Positions 34,107 to 43,326 of a stretch of 64,000 bases of DNA are shown here, piece after piece. The notes under the pieces were generated by a model that was given only the letters and a program-made list of their open reading frames with translations, had not been told where the DNA came from and did not search any database. Each line of letters starts with the position of its first letter. Positions within the stretch are counted from its first letter, which is position 1. Position numbers and translations under genes: made by a program. Origin of the DNA: Bacillus timonensis (GTDB lineage Bacteria; Bacillota; Bacilli; Bacillales; Bacillaceae_L); NCBI RefSeq assembly GCF_004799755.1, contig NZ_SLUB01000014.1:1-64000 (forward strand), given 5' to 3'.

Positions 34107-35605
34107 TGATTTCCACTTCTTTCAAATGGATATGTCACCATTCCTTCTGGAGGGGCTAAATCCTCAATACTACATGCGCCTTGCTTATAATGGAGGTCTT
34201 CATCCATTTCTCGGCGAGCGGTCGGAATCACAAAGCGCTCATTGTATTTAGCAACTCCTAATAAGCGCTGCATCTCTTCAAGCTCTTCTGGTGTCGTTTT
34301 TGCTTCCTTTATAAGCTTGTTCATTGACTCACCATCAATTCCTCCAACTGTTTTTGCCCGCATGTGAACACGCATCGCGGCCATTTTAAGGAGGACACGG
34401 CGAATAACATTCGTATCATCTGCCGATAAAATGGAGGCCAAATACTCCATCGGGATTCTCATGTCATCAACAGCTGGAATATAGCCATCTGCACTTAAAG
34501 ACTGCTCGTTCGTGATATGGTTCATGATTGGACTAAGTGGAGGCACATACCACACCATTGGCATGGTGCGATATTCAGGGTGCAATGGCAATGCAATCTT
34601 CCACTTCATCGCCATTTTATACACAGGTGACTCCTGCGCACTCTTAATCCAACTTTGATTAATTCCTTGCTGTTCTGCTTTTTCAATCACTTCTGGATCA
34701 AATGGGTCTAAAAAGACGGAGAGCTGTGATTCATATAAGTCCTTCGGGTCTTCAACAGAAGCTGCTTCCTTCACACGGTCAGCATCATATAAAACAACCC
34801 CGATATAGCGGATTCGACCTACACATGTTTCGGAACAAATGGTTGGAAGACCCGCTTCTGTACGTGGATAACAGAAATTACATTTCTCCGCTTTATGCGT
34901 GTTCCAGTTATAGTACACCTTGTGGTATGGACATCCATTCATGCAAAAACGCCAGCCACGGCACGCATCCTGGTCAACCAGAACAATTCCATCCTCATCC
35001 CTTTTGTAAAGTGCACCTGACGGACAGGATGCAACACAGGATGGATTTAAGCAATGCTCACAAATTCGTGGTAGATACATCATGAATGTTTTTTCATACT
35101 CCATCGCAATATGCTCTTGAAGCTTTTGCACATTAGGGTCCATTGGGACAACTTCACTACCACCTGCAAGGTCATCGTCCCAGTTCGGTCCCCATTCCGG
35201 CTTATCCATATATTTTCCAGTAATCATTGACTTTGGACGTGCCACAGGGATGTTTTCCCCTTTTTCAGCCCAATGAAGATGTTCAAAATCATATGTCCAT
35301 GGCTCATAAAAATCATCAAGCTCTGCCATATTTGGATTGTAAAAAATGTTTGCCAATTTGGAAATTGGACCACCAGCTCGGAGGTGTAGCTTTCCATTTC
35401 GTAATGTCCAGCCACCCTTAAAGCGATCCGTGTTTTCCCATTCTTTCGGGTACCCTGGTCCTGGACGGGTTTCAACGTTATTGAACCAGACGTACTCCAT
35501 ACCTGGTCGATTGGTCCATACATTTTTACATGTGACAGAACAAGTATGACAGCCAATACACTTGTCGAGGTGCATCACCATTGCCACTTGTGCCTTAATC
35601 CTCAA
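34103..35605 (-). CDS. narH: Respiratory nitrate reductase beta subunit
   Basis: The 500-residue iron-sulfur subunit starts with [12 protein letters not shown] and has further Cys groups ([36 protein letters not shown]) for three 4Fe-4S clusters and one 3Fe-4S cluster; the tryptophan in the third group is the usual 3Fe-4S signature. It relays electrons from NarI to NarG. It overlaps narG by 11 bases and narJ by four. Confidence 0.96.
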   Translation of the reverse strand: MRIKAQVAMVMHLDKCIGCHTCSVTCKNVWTNRPGMEYVWFNNVETRPGPGYPKEWENTDRFKGGWTLRNGKLHLRAGGPISKLANIFYNPNMAELDDFYEPWTYDFEHLHWAEKGENIPVARPKSMITGKYMDKPEWGPNWDDDLAGGSEVVPMDPNVQKLQEHIAMEYEKTFMMYLPRICEHCLNPSCVASCPSGALYKRDEDGIVLVDQDACRGWRFCMNGCPYHKVYYNWNTHKAEKCNFCYPRTEAGLPTICSETCVGRIRYIGVVLYDADRVKEAASVEDPKDLYESQLSVFLDPFDPEVIEKAEQQGINQSWIKSAQESPVYKMAMKWKIALPLHPEYRTMPMVWYVPPLSPIMNHITNEQSLSADGYIPAVDDMRIPMEYLASILSADDTNVIRRVLLKMAAMRVHMRAKTVGGIDGESMNKLIKEAKTTPEELEEMQRLLGVAKYNERFVIPTARREMDEDLHYKQGACSIEDLAPPEGMVTYPFERSGNQ

Positions 35606-38600
35606 GCCAGTCGACCTCCTTTAATGGGCGAACAATTGTCAACGTATCTCTCTGGCTACCTGTTGGTCCATAATAATTGAAGCCATAGCTTAACTGTGAA
35701 TAACCACCAATCATATGTGTTGCCTTTGGATAAATTCTGGTCACGCTGTTATGTGTTCCACCACGATTTTTATTAATTGTATTACCTGGAACTCCCATTG
35801 TGCGGTCTTGGGCATGGTGCATATAGACCGCTCCGCGCGGCATTCTGTATGTTAGAACTGCCCTTGCAACAACGGCGCCGTTCCGGTTATATAACTCAAT
35901 CCAATCGTTGTCCTTAATGCCGATTTCAGCAGCATCCTCTTCATTCAACCAGACCACCTGCCAGCCTCTAAAAAGCTGAACCATGTTGCGGGTATCTGTG
36001 AACATCGTGTGGATGCCCCATTTTTGGTGTGGTGTCATGTAACGAAGAGTAATGGACTTACCACGATTCTCGACCTCTTTTTCACCTTTAATAAAGGGAC
36101 CTTTGTTAATTGGCGGGAGATAGAGCGGCAGACCTTCTCCATAATCAAGCATTACTTCGTGGTCTAAATAAAAGCTTTGTCGTCCTGTAAGAGTGTGCCA
36201 TGGAATATGGTACTCTTTGTTAACCGTAAATGGTGAATAACGACGACCATCACTTTCGAGCCCACTCCAAACTGGTGTTGAAAGGGTTTGTCTCGGTTGA
36301 ATGGTCAAGGCATCTAATGTAAAGTCCTCTTCCTCACGCGCCTCTGAAATATGCTCCAGTTTCTTCCCTGTCTTTTGCTCCATCGATTTCCAACCTTCAA
36401 CCGCACGCTTACCATTTGTGGCTCCTGACATGAGAAGAATCGCATTAATGGCTTTCACATCGGAATATAAGGAAGGAAGACCTTTTCCAATCCCTTGTGA
36501 TTTTGAAGGCCCTAGTCGGTCCAATAAGGATGGATAGACCTTATCACCAGGGATTTTAACCCCTTTCGTACCGTACCCATTTTTAATATTCGGTCCAACA
36601 GTTATCCACATGTCATACACATTCGGATAATCACGTTTCACGAAATTGAGGTTTGGCATTGTTTTTCCTGGAATTCCTTCCACTTCACCTTTACGCCAAT
36701 CCTTCACTTTTCCGAAAGGTTGAGCAATTTCATTGATTGTGTCATGGGCAAGTGGTGAAATGACGAGATCCTCTTGTGCCGGTAAATGATCTTTCGCAAG
36801 CTCTGAAAAAGCTTTTGCAATTTCCCTAAATGCATCCCAGTCACTTCTTGTTTCCCAAGGTGGGTTAATCGCTGCATTAAATGGATGGACAAATGGGTGT
36901 AAATCGGTTGTACTTATGTCCTGTTTTTCATACCAAGTTGCTGCAGGCAGGATAATATCAGAGAACAGCCCAGAGCTAGTCATCCGGAAATCCATACTAA
37001 TGAAGAGATCCGTCTTTCCTTCAGGTATCTCTTCTGAAATCTTAACATCCTTTGGTTGCCACGATTGCTCAGGGTCGGATAAAACGGTATCCTTTGAGCC
37101 AATTAAATGCTTGACGAAATACTCATGGCCTTTCCCACTGTCGCCTAATAAATTGGAGCGCCAATTAAAGAAGACTCTCGGGAAATTCCGTGGGTCATTC
37201 GGATTTTCAATCGCAAAATCAAGTTTCCCATCGACGAGTTGTTTGGCAATGTCATCGATCACAGCCTGGTCATCACTATTTTTTGAACGAGCTTCTTTCA
37301 TGACATCTAATGAATTTTGCGATAGTGTCGGGAAACTCGGTAACCATCCAAGGCGTGCCGACATTGCATTAAAATCAGCCGGATGCATGTTGGAATATTT
37401 GCTTCCCCAGTCTGTCTCCCTATCATCAAAATCATATTCATAACGGAACTGTTCGGTTGCAAAATAGAAAAACGATGTACCATTCATTAAACGCGGTGCT
37501 TTCACCCAGTCATTCGCAAAGGCAATTTGTGAAAAGCCCTCTAATGGTCGAACCTTTTCCTGACCCACATAGTGAGCCCAACCGCCACCATTGACACCTT
37601 GTGAACCCGTTAATAGAACAAGATTTAAAATGGCGCGATAGATTTGGTCACTATGGAACCAGTGGTTTGTTCCTCCCCCCATCGCAATCATCGATTTACC
37701 TTGGGTTAGAGCTGCATTTTCTGCAAATTCACGTGCTACCTGGATAACGTGTTCCTTTTTTACACCCGTAATGCTTTCTTGCCACGCCGGAGTGTAGGGT
37801 CTAGCAGCATCATTATAATCAGTCGGATAGTCACCTTGAATTCCTCGGTTAATACCGGTGTGAGCAAGCATAAGGTCATAAACGGTCGTCACAATTAGTT
37901 CATTTCCGGATTGGTCCTTCATTCGTTTAATGGGTACACCGCGCACCACTTTTCCGCCCTCTTTTTCGGCGAAATAAGGGAATTCTACCATTACAACTTC
38001 ATCGGATTCCTTAATAAAACTTAACTTCGGATTGATACTCGTACCATCCTCCGTTGTCATATCAAGATTCCATTTTGTGCTGCTATCCCATCTGAAGCCT
38101 TGGCTTCCATTTGGAATTGCAATTTGATTTGTATTTTCATCCCAAACTACGGTTTTCCATTCACCAAGCTCTTGTTGATCGGAAAAATCAGAAGCACGCA
38201 GGAATCGGTCGGATCGATAGTTTTCTCCTTTTTTACCTAGAGTAATGAGGAACGGTAAATCTGTGTATTGTTTAGCATAATCCCTAAAATAAGGCGTTTC
38301 TTTATCCACATAAAATTCTTTTAAAATAACATGGGTCATGGCCATCGCAAGTGCACCATCTGTTCCCGCTTTTGCAGGAAGCCAAATGTCTGCAAACTTG
38401 TCATATTCCGCGTAGTCTGGGCTAACTCCGACTACTTTTGTACCGTTATAACGAGCTTCCACCATAAAATGGGCATCAGGGGTTCTCGTTTGTGGGATGT
38501 TCGTCCCCCATATAATGAAGTATTTCGTATTGTACCAATCACCGCTTTCCGGAACGTCGGTTTGGTCACCCCAGACTTGTGGTGATGCTGGCGGTAAATC

Positions 38601-39281
38601 TGCATACCAATCATAGAAGCTTAGAATGGTTCCGCCAATTAGGGATAAAAATCTTGCCCCACCTGCATAGCTCACCATTGACATGGCTGGAATCGGGCTA
38701 AACCCCACGACCCGGTCTGGTCCATATTTTTTGATGGTATAGATGCTAGATGCTGCAATGATTTGGCAAACGTCCTTCCAGTTACCCCTAACAAATCCAC
38801 CTTTACCACGCGCAGAAACATAAGCCTTTCGCTTTTCAGGATTAGTTACGATATTTTCCCATGCTTGTACCGGATTATCTGACTTTGCGACTTCATCCTT
38901 CCAAAGAGCAAGGAGGTCCCCTCGTACATATGGATATTTCACCCGTGTTGGGCTATATGTATACCACGAGAAGCTTGCACCCCGTGGACATCCGCGAGGC
39001 TCGTAGTCTGGGAAATTGTCACCAGTTGTCGGATAGTCTGTTTGCTGAGTTTCATAGGCAATGATCCCGTCTTTGACATGGATTTTCCAGCTACATGAAC
39101 CTGTACAATTCACCCCATGGGTGGAACGGACGATCTTGTCATGAGCCCAACGCTGGCGGTAGATTGATTCCCAGTCACGCGGGCGTGGATTTTCTTCTGT
39201 CCACCCATCGTTTATACACTCTCCACGCACTAAATGCTTTAGCGAGTTGAAGAGACTATTCTGCTTAGCCAATGTCTCCAT
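35595..39281 (-). CDS. narG: Respiratory nitrate reductase alpha subunit
   Basis: The 1228-residue catalytic subunit has the FS0 ligands in THGVNCTGSC near residue 55 and the molybdenum ligand Asp in FYDWYADLPPASPQ around residue 230. No Tat signal is present, so it faces the cytoplasm. It reduces nitrate to nitrite using molybdo-bis-MGD. The gene is intact. It overlaps by 17 bases with a small upstream gene, consistent with one transcript of hemerythrin, two small genes and narGHJI. Confidence 0.97.
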   Translation of the reverse strand: METLAKQNSLFNSLKHLVRGECINDGWTEENPRPRDWESIYRQRWAHDKIVRSTHGVNCTGSCSWKIHVKDGIIAYETQQTDYPTTGDNFPDYEPRGCPRGASFSWYTYSPTRVKYPYVRGDLLALWKDEVAKSDNPVQAWENIVTNPEKRKAYVSARGKGGFVRGNWKDVCQIIAASSIYTIKKYGPDRVVGFSPIPAMSMVSYAGGARFLSLIGGTILSFYDWYADLPPASPQVWGDQTDVPESGDWYNTKYFIIWGTNIPQTRTPDAHFMVEARYNGTKVVGVSPDYAEYDKFADIWLPAKAGTDGALAMAMTHVILKEFYVDKETPYFRDYAKQYTDLPFLITLGKKGENYRSDRFLRASDFSDQQELGEWKTVVWDENTNQIAIPNGSQGFRWDSSTKWNLDMTTEDGTSINPKLSFIKESDEVVMVEFPYFAEKEGGKVVRGVPIKRMKDQSGNELIVTTVYDLMLAHTGINRGIQGDYPTDYNDAARPYTPAWQESITGVKKEHVIQVAREFAENAALTQGKSMIAMGGGTNHWFHSDQIYRAILNLVLLTGSQGVNGGGWAHYVGQEKVRPLEGFSQIAFANDWVKAPRLMNGTSFFYFATEQFRYEYDFDDRETDWGSKYSNMHPADFNAMSARLGWLPSFPTLSQNSLDVMKEARSKNSDDQAVIDDIAKQLVDGKLDFAIENPNDPRNFPRVFFNWRSNLLGDSGKGHEYFVKHLIGSKDTVLSDPEQSWQPKDVKISEEIPEGKTDLFISMDFRMTSSGLFSDIILPAATWYEKQDISTTDLHPFVHPFNAAINPPWETRSDWDAFREIAKAFSELAKDHLPAQEDLVISPLAHDTINEIAQPFGKVKDWRKGEVEGIPGKTMPNLNFVKRDYPNVYDMWITVGPNIKNGYGTKGVKIPGDKVYPSLLDRLGPSKSQGIGKGLPSLYSDVKAINAILLMSGATNGKRAVEGWKSMEQKTGKKLEHISEAREEEDFTLDALTIQPRQTLSTPVWSGLESDGRRYSPFTVNKEYHIPWHTLTGRQSFYLDHEVMLDYGEGLPLYLPPINKGPFIKGEKEVENRGKSITLRYMTPHQKWGIHTMFTDTRNMVQLFRGWQVVWLNEEDAAEIGIKDNDWIELYNRNGAVVARAVLTYRMPRGAVYMHHAQDRTMGVPGNTINKNRGGTHNSVTRIYPKATHMIGGYSQLSYGFNYYGPTGSQRDTLTIVRPLKEVDWLED

Positions 39282-39552
39282 CCCTTCCCTTTATAATTTT
39301 TGCCAATGGGTTAAAGTCCTCACCCACTAACCTGAAGCTTTGTGTACCTGCTTGAAATTCTTCAAGAAATACCTCCCAGTTCGATGCATTTGCTGCCGCT
39401 AGGATAAGACGCTGAAGTGTACTCATATCTTGAATTTCATAGATTTCTTCAATCATTTTCCCTGGAATGTCACCAAATCTCATCCGGATAACAGCAATCA
39501 AATCTTCCCGATCATCAATTAACATTGCGTCATTCTCCATCGAAAACAACAA
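39265..39552 (-). CDS. Small hypothetical protein in the nar operon
   Basis: The 95-residue soluble protein (ENDAMLIDDREDLIAVIRMR, WEVFLEEFQAGTQSF) has no named domain. The best start is TTG at 39552, eight bases after GGAG; it lacks a nearby ATG with a ribosome site other than one eight codons in. It overlaps narG by 17 bases, so it is certainly co-translated with it. Position suggests a nitrate-reductase accessory or regulatory role; this is inference. Confidence 0.75.
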   Translation of the reverse strand: MLFSMENDAMLIDDREDLIAVIRMRFGDIPGKMIEEIYEIQDMSTLQRLILAAANASNWEVFLEEFQAGTQSFRLVGEDFNPLAKIIKGRDGDIG

Positions 39553-39603
39553 ACCAACTCCTTTTAAAATATTGGCTTCCCCAATTTTCAAACTAGTTAA
39601 GAA

Positions 39604-39921
39604 CTATAGTTTAATCATCTTGTAGTAGTCTGATATCAACTGATTCTTGCATTTTTCAGCTGTTTCTTTGAGAAAAGAAATAAACTCTTCATCTGGATCT
39701 TTTGCCTGCTCAAAACTGACAAAGGTTGTGACAGATTGCGAAAAGGATTGAGAGAATCGTAATGTCAGATCATAGCCTTTTTCTTGCTTTACTACAGTTG
39801 CATGGATATCGTACGAATGAATGTTATATGAAGAAAAGACATCAACCATCTTTTGGTATAAGTTTGGTGCTGCAAATCTGAGCAATTTTTCCTCAATTAC
39901 ATCTTTTTTACCCATTTTCAT
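39604..39921 (-). CDS. Hypothetical protein in the nar operon
   Basis: The 105-residue protein is mixed alpha/beta (EEKLLRFAAPNLYQKMVDVF; GYDLTLRFSQSFSQSVTTFV) with no recognised domain, signal peptide or membrane helix. GGAGGAAAGGGG precedes ATG 39921. It lies 33 bases after the hemerythrin gene and 51 before the next small gene, all on the same strand, so it is likely part of the nar transcript. Confidence 0.75.
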   Translation of the reverse strand: MKMGKKDVIEEKLLRFAAPNLYQKMVDVFSSYNIHSYDIHATVVKQEKGYDLTLRFSQSFSQSVTTFVSFEQAKDPDEEFISFLKETAEKCKNQLISDYYKMIKL

Positions 39922-39954
39922 CCCCTTTCCTCCATTTCCTAATTTTTCACTTTA

Positions 39955-40380
39955 TTATTCGTTGTTGGCTAGTAATTTATTCATTTCATCATGATTATGG
40001 ATTTCATCGATAATAATTAAGCTATCTAAGAGAGGTATCATTCGATGATCAGCCTCTTCTGTCTCTAAGCTTTTCTTCATCGTTGCAACGATTCGACGCA
40101 TTAAATCGTGATCTCGTGTTAATTGATTCACGATTTTTTCTAACTTCGGATTACTCTCGATCATTTCTTTATATAAACCTTCTTCTTCTGAATCAGCATG
40201 TTTTAGAGTTCTAGATTCCCAATGATCGATTGCCACCTCCGCAACCTGAAGGGCTTTTTCTTTATCTCCTTCTTCAATACACTTTCGAAATAGATTTCGA
40301 AGCTCTTTTGCTTCATGTAAAGCCGCCTCATGAATCGCTGAATGAGCATCTGTTTTTCGTAAACTTGGTCCTGTTGCCAT
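39955..40380 (-). CDS. Hemerythrin-like domain protein
   Basis: The 141-residue helical protein has the hemerythrin-type His/Glu pattern: HSAIHEAALHEAKEL, DHWESRTLKHADSEEEGLY, TRDHDLMRR and DEIHNHDEMN. Hemerythrin domains bind a di-iron centre and sense or carry oxygen or nitric oxide. ATG at 40380 follows AAAGGATG. It is the first gene upstream of narG in the same direction and may protect from or sense NO during nitrate respiration (inference). Confidence 0.86.
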   Translation of the reverse strand: MATGPSLRKTDAHSAIHEAALHEAKELRNLFRKCIEEGDKEKALQVAEVAIDHWESRTLKHADSEEEGLYKEMIESNPKLEKIVNQLTRDHDLMRRIVATMKKSLETEEADHRMIPLLDSLIIIDEIHNHDEMNKLLANNE

Positions 40381-40540
40381 TATGTTCATCCTTTCTAATT
40401 TGAACTTTCTTCTTAATCCTTTCCATCTTAAGTCTCGTTAAACTCTCTTGCTTAGATTTGGTCGAAAATTGTCATAAATGGGGGCAAACAAAGTTAGTTG
40501 GAGTTGAATAATTGGAGTAGGATTGTGGTTTCGGTTTGGG

Positions 40541-40985
40541 GATATCTGTTTTGGATTGGAGATATGTGTTTTGGATTGGAGATTTGTGTTTTGGTTTGGA
40601 GATTTGTGTTTTGGTTTGGAGATATGTGTTTTGGTTTGGAGATATGCGTCGGTGCTTCGGGATGTGTTTTATTTATTGGGATTTTGTGTTGCGGGTTTTG
40701 GATTTTTGCCTCTCTTCTGGATTATATGCGTCGTAAATCCGGAATTTGCGCCTCGTCTGAGATTTTTGCGTCGGCGGCTACGGATTTGCGTCTTTTTCGG
40801 GGTTTTTGCGTCGGCGGCTACGGATTTGCGTCTTTTTCGGGATTTTTGCGTCGGTGCCCCGGGAATTGCGCGTTATTTTTGATAATTGCGCATTAGCTTG
40901 GTAGAATTGCGCGTTATTTTCGATAATTGCGCATTAACTCGGTGGAATTGCGCGTTATTTTCGATTTTTGCGCTATAACCCGTTT
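40541..40985. repeat. Tandem array, 20-bp period, about 22 units
   Basis: From 40541 to 40900 successive units are exactly 20 bp, each with TGTG or TTGCG at the same offset (for example GATATGTGTTTTGGATTGGA at 40561). The units drift in sequence from GATATGTGTTTTGG-type to GATTTTTGCGTC-type and then to GATAATTGCGC-type. Two single-base shifts occur near the right end. A strong GC-skewed G/T bias is seen on the plus strand. Open frames here are by-products of the repeat. It lies between narK1 and the hemerythrin gene. Confidence 0.92.
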
Positions 40986-41006
40986 TCCATATTCTCCAAA
41001 GCACAA

Positions 41007-41036
41007 ACAAGAGCTGGGGTCTCCCCCATCTCTTAT
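41007..41036 (-). terminator. Terminator of narK1
   Basis: On the minus strand GAGATGGGG and CCCCAGCTC pair around GAGA and are followed by TTGTTTGTG. It sits between narK1 and the 20-bp array. Confidence 0.75.
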
Positions 41037-42536
41037 TCATGTCTCATTTTCAGTTAGGTCGTTGAAGAGGCCGACGTAGTATTTGACCTCACCCGCTTCA
41101 TTTTTCACCTCACTTATGGTCAGCCATTCTCGATAGAGCTCTTTGTTTTTTCGCCGATTCCAAATTTCGCCCTGCCAGTAACCTTGAACATGAATTGATT
41201 TCCACATTTGGTCGTAAAATTCCGCATCATGCTTTCCAGAACGCAGAATGCTTGGTGTCTTTCCGATGGCTTCTTCGGGCTCAAATCCCGTAACCGTTGT
41301 AAATGCTTGATTGACTTTTTGAATGACTCCCTTTGGATTTGTGACCATCATCCCTTGGGCTACATTCTCAATAAGCTTTGCTTCAAGCTGAATTTTTTCA
41401 GTGTAAAACATCCACACAACGAACACTGAGCTTAATAGCGCAAACATGGCAAGCGACATAAAGCCAATTGCGTAATGTCCTGTCATCCCAAACACAATCG
41501 AAAGCACGATGGGCGGGAAGAATCCGCCTAAACCACCCATGGCCGACACAATTCCGTTGACAATCCCCGCTTGCTTTGAAAAATAATATGGTACTAGTTT
41601 AAAAATCGTTCCATTTCCGATTCCCGCAAAAATGGAGACAAGCAAGCAACCGATTGTGTATAAAATAATATCTGGTGTGAAAGCCAGAAGTACTCCTGCA
41701 AACGTGATCACATTAAATACAATGAACAAAATTAAATAAGGATTGAATTTATCACCGAGCCATCCCCCAATTGGTCTCATAAGGGTTGCTAGAGTGATAA
41801 ATCCAGCCGTCCTTAAGCCCGCGTCAACTGTTGTTAAGCCAAAATAAGTAACTAAAAAGTTCGGTAAATAGACAGTAAACGCAACAAATGAACCAAATGT
41901 GACAAAATAAAATAAGCTGAGGAACCAAAGTTTTTCATTTTTATACACACTTTTAATCTGTTCACTCAATGGTTTATTGGCTTTAGGTTCATTACGGTCA
42001 CCTAATAAAAAGTTTAAGAGTGCAAATAAAATAACCGGGATGAGAAATAATCGAACTGTGCTTTGCCACCCAATGTTTACTGCAAGTACAGGGGCAGCAA
42101 AAGAGGTGATCGCTGTCCCGATATTTCCTGCACCGTATATCCCGTTCACGAACCCGTGACGCTCTTTCGGATAATACTTCGGTAAAGAGGTAACCCCAAT
42201 CGAAAACAAGGCTCCTCCCACTCCGATGATCAGTCCGCCAAGAACTAAATCAAACATAGAATCCGCCATACTTATATAAAGAATCGGAAGGATCAGGATG
42301 ATAAAACCAATAAAAAACAACCATCTAGCCCCATATCGGTTTGTCCAAAAACCTAATAGAATTCTGAGCAGAGAACCTAAAATAACTGGAACAGCGGTGA
42401 CTATTGCTGTTTGGTTATCCGTTAATGGAATATCCTGCTTTATGCTCGACATCAAGGATGACAAAATCACCCACACCATAAACCCAACAACCAAACTTGC
42501 CGTTTGAAGTGGCAGCTGCATCTTTTGCGTCCTCAT
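41037..42536 (-). CDS. narK: Nitrate/nitrite transporter NarK fused to a C-terminal PAS domain
   Basis: Residues 1-385 form a 12-helix MFS transporter of the NarK type with GFVNGIYGAGNIGTA and AGIVNGIVSAMGGLGGFFPP, the two nitrate signature loops. The last 110 residues form a PAS domain (GMMVTNPKGVIQKVNQAF, YREWLTISEVKNEAGEVKYY) after a short cytoplasmic helix. ATG 42536 follows GGAGGAG; normal NarK is about 395 residues. The domain resembles the PAS of NreB and of the second NarK at 54.9 kb, so ligand sensing in the transporter is likely. It lies downstream of the puc cluster, on the same strand as the nar operon. Confidence 0.92.
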   Translation of the reverse strand: MRTQKMQLPLQTASLVVGFMVWVILSSLMSSIKQDIPLTDNQTAIVTAVPVILGSLLRILLGFWTNRYGARWLFFIGFIILILPILYISMADSMFDLVLGGLIIGVGGALFSIGVTSLPKYYPKERHGFVNGIYGAGNIGTAITSFAAPVLAVNIGWQSTVRLFLIPVILFALLNFLLGDRNEPKANKPLSEQIKSVYKNEKLWFLSLFYFVTFGSFVAFTVYLPNFLVTYFGLTTVDAGLRTAGFITLATLMRPIGGWLGDKFNPYLILFIVFNVITFAGVLLAFTPDIILYTIGCLLVSIFAGIGNGTIFKLVPYYFSKQAGIVNGIVSAMGGLGGFFPPIVLSIVFGMTGHYAIGFMSLAMFALLSSVFVVWMFYTEKIQLEAKLIENVAQGMMVTNPKGVIQKVNQAFTTVTGFEPEEAIGKTPSILRSGKHDAEFYDQMWKSIHVQGYWQGEIWNRRKNKELYREWLTISEVKNEAGEVKYYVGLFNDLTENET

Positions 42537-42654
42537 TCTTCGTTCTCCTCCTCCAAACATTCCATTTTTACATTTTCCCTAGTTTATGGAATTTCAAGAA
42601 AATCAAACATACTTTTTACAGATAACAAGTGGAAGTCCTTATCGATGGATGGCA

Positions 42655-42710
42655 GCAAAAAATAAGGCATTATATATGGGCCATACATCAAACCTATATA
42701 TAACACCTTA
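42655..42710 (-). terminator. Terminator of the puc cluster
   Basis: On the minus strand AAGGTGTTATATATAGG and CCCATATATAATGCCTT pair imperfectly around a 10-base loop and are followed by TTTTTTGC. Confidence 0.8.
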
Positions 42711-42720
42711 ACCCAGTTAG

Positions 42721-43326
42721 TCATTCGAATTTCTTGATGGCTTCATAATCTTCGGGTGTATCGACATCTCTTACTTTTTCAATCTCAGTATCATATAGTA
42801 TCTTTTTATCAAAATGGGCGATTATTTTTTTGGCCCCCGTATCCCCGTGTAATTCCATGAGTTTCGGAAACATTTTTTTCGAAAATAGAATCGGAGGATA
42901 CACGACTTGCTCATTCCTGTACCCAAGAATTTCTTTTGATTTTTCAAATCTATACGCATTTATTAGAATATCAATCATTTGGGAGGTAACGAATGGTTGA
43001 TCCGCGAGCAAAATAATCACTGCATCTGCGTTCATTTTTATGGCTTCTTTCAAACCAGTTTTTATGGAGTAAGACTGACCCTTACCGCTCTCTTTTGACT
43101 CAATTTTCGTCCATCTTTCCTTATATGGTTTTGAAAACATAGTGGAATCCACCCATGACAATGGATCATTTTCGTTGGTGATAACAAGAACATCGTCTAA
43201 TGAAGAATCAATGGCTTTTTTTAGTGCAATTGAACCTAAAGGGAGCCCCTTAAACTCGAGCAATAATTTATTCTTTCCCATTCGACTGCTCTTTCCTGCT
43301 GCTAGGTATATGCCCACCACTTTCAT
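42721..43326 (-). CDS. pucB: Molybdenum cofactor nucleotidyltransferase (PucB/MocA-like)
   Basis: The 201-residue NTP transferase has the nucleotide-binding motif GIYLAAGKSSRMGKNKLLLE at the N-terminus and ADQPFVTSQMIDILI for catalysis. It likely adds a CMP to molybdopterin (MCD form) for xanthine dehydrogenase. ATG 43326 after AAGGTG is preferred; it overlaps pucA by 59 bases. The last gene of the puc cluster. Confidence 0.88.
   Translation of the reverse strand: MKVVGIYLAAGKSSRMGKNKLLLEFKGLPLGSIALKKAIDSSLDDVLVITNENDPLSWVDSTMFSKPYKERWTKIESKESGKGQSYSIKTGLKEAIKMNADAVIILLADQPFVTSQMIDILINAYRFEKSKEILGYRNEQVVYPPILFSKKMFPKLMELHGDTGAKKIIAHFDKKILYDTEIEKVRDVDTPEDYEAIKKFE

Noticed and set aside
35224-38614. 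Open frames antisense to narH and narG
   Set aside because: They are shadows of conserved coding sequence, without ribosome sites or recognisable domains.
40498-40896. Frames encoding FGLEICVLVWRFVFW-type repeats
   Set aside because: They are translations of the 20-bp array in different frames, without ribosome sites.
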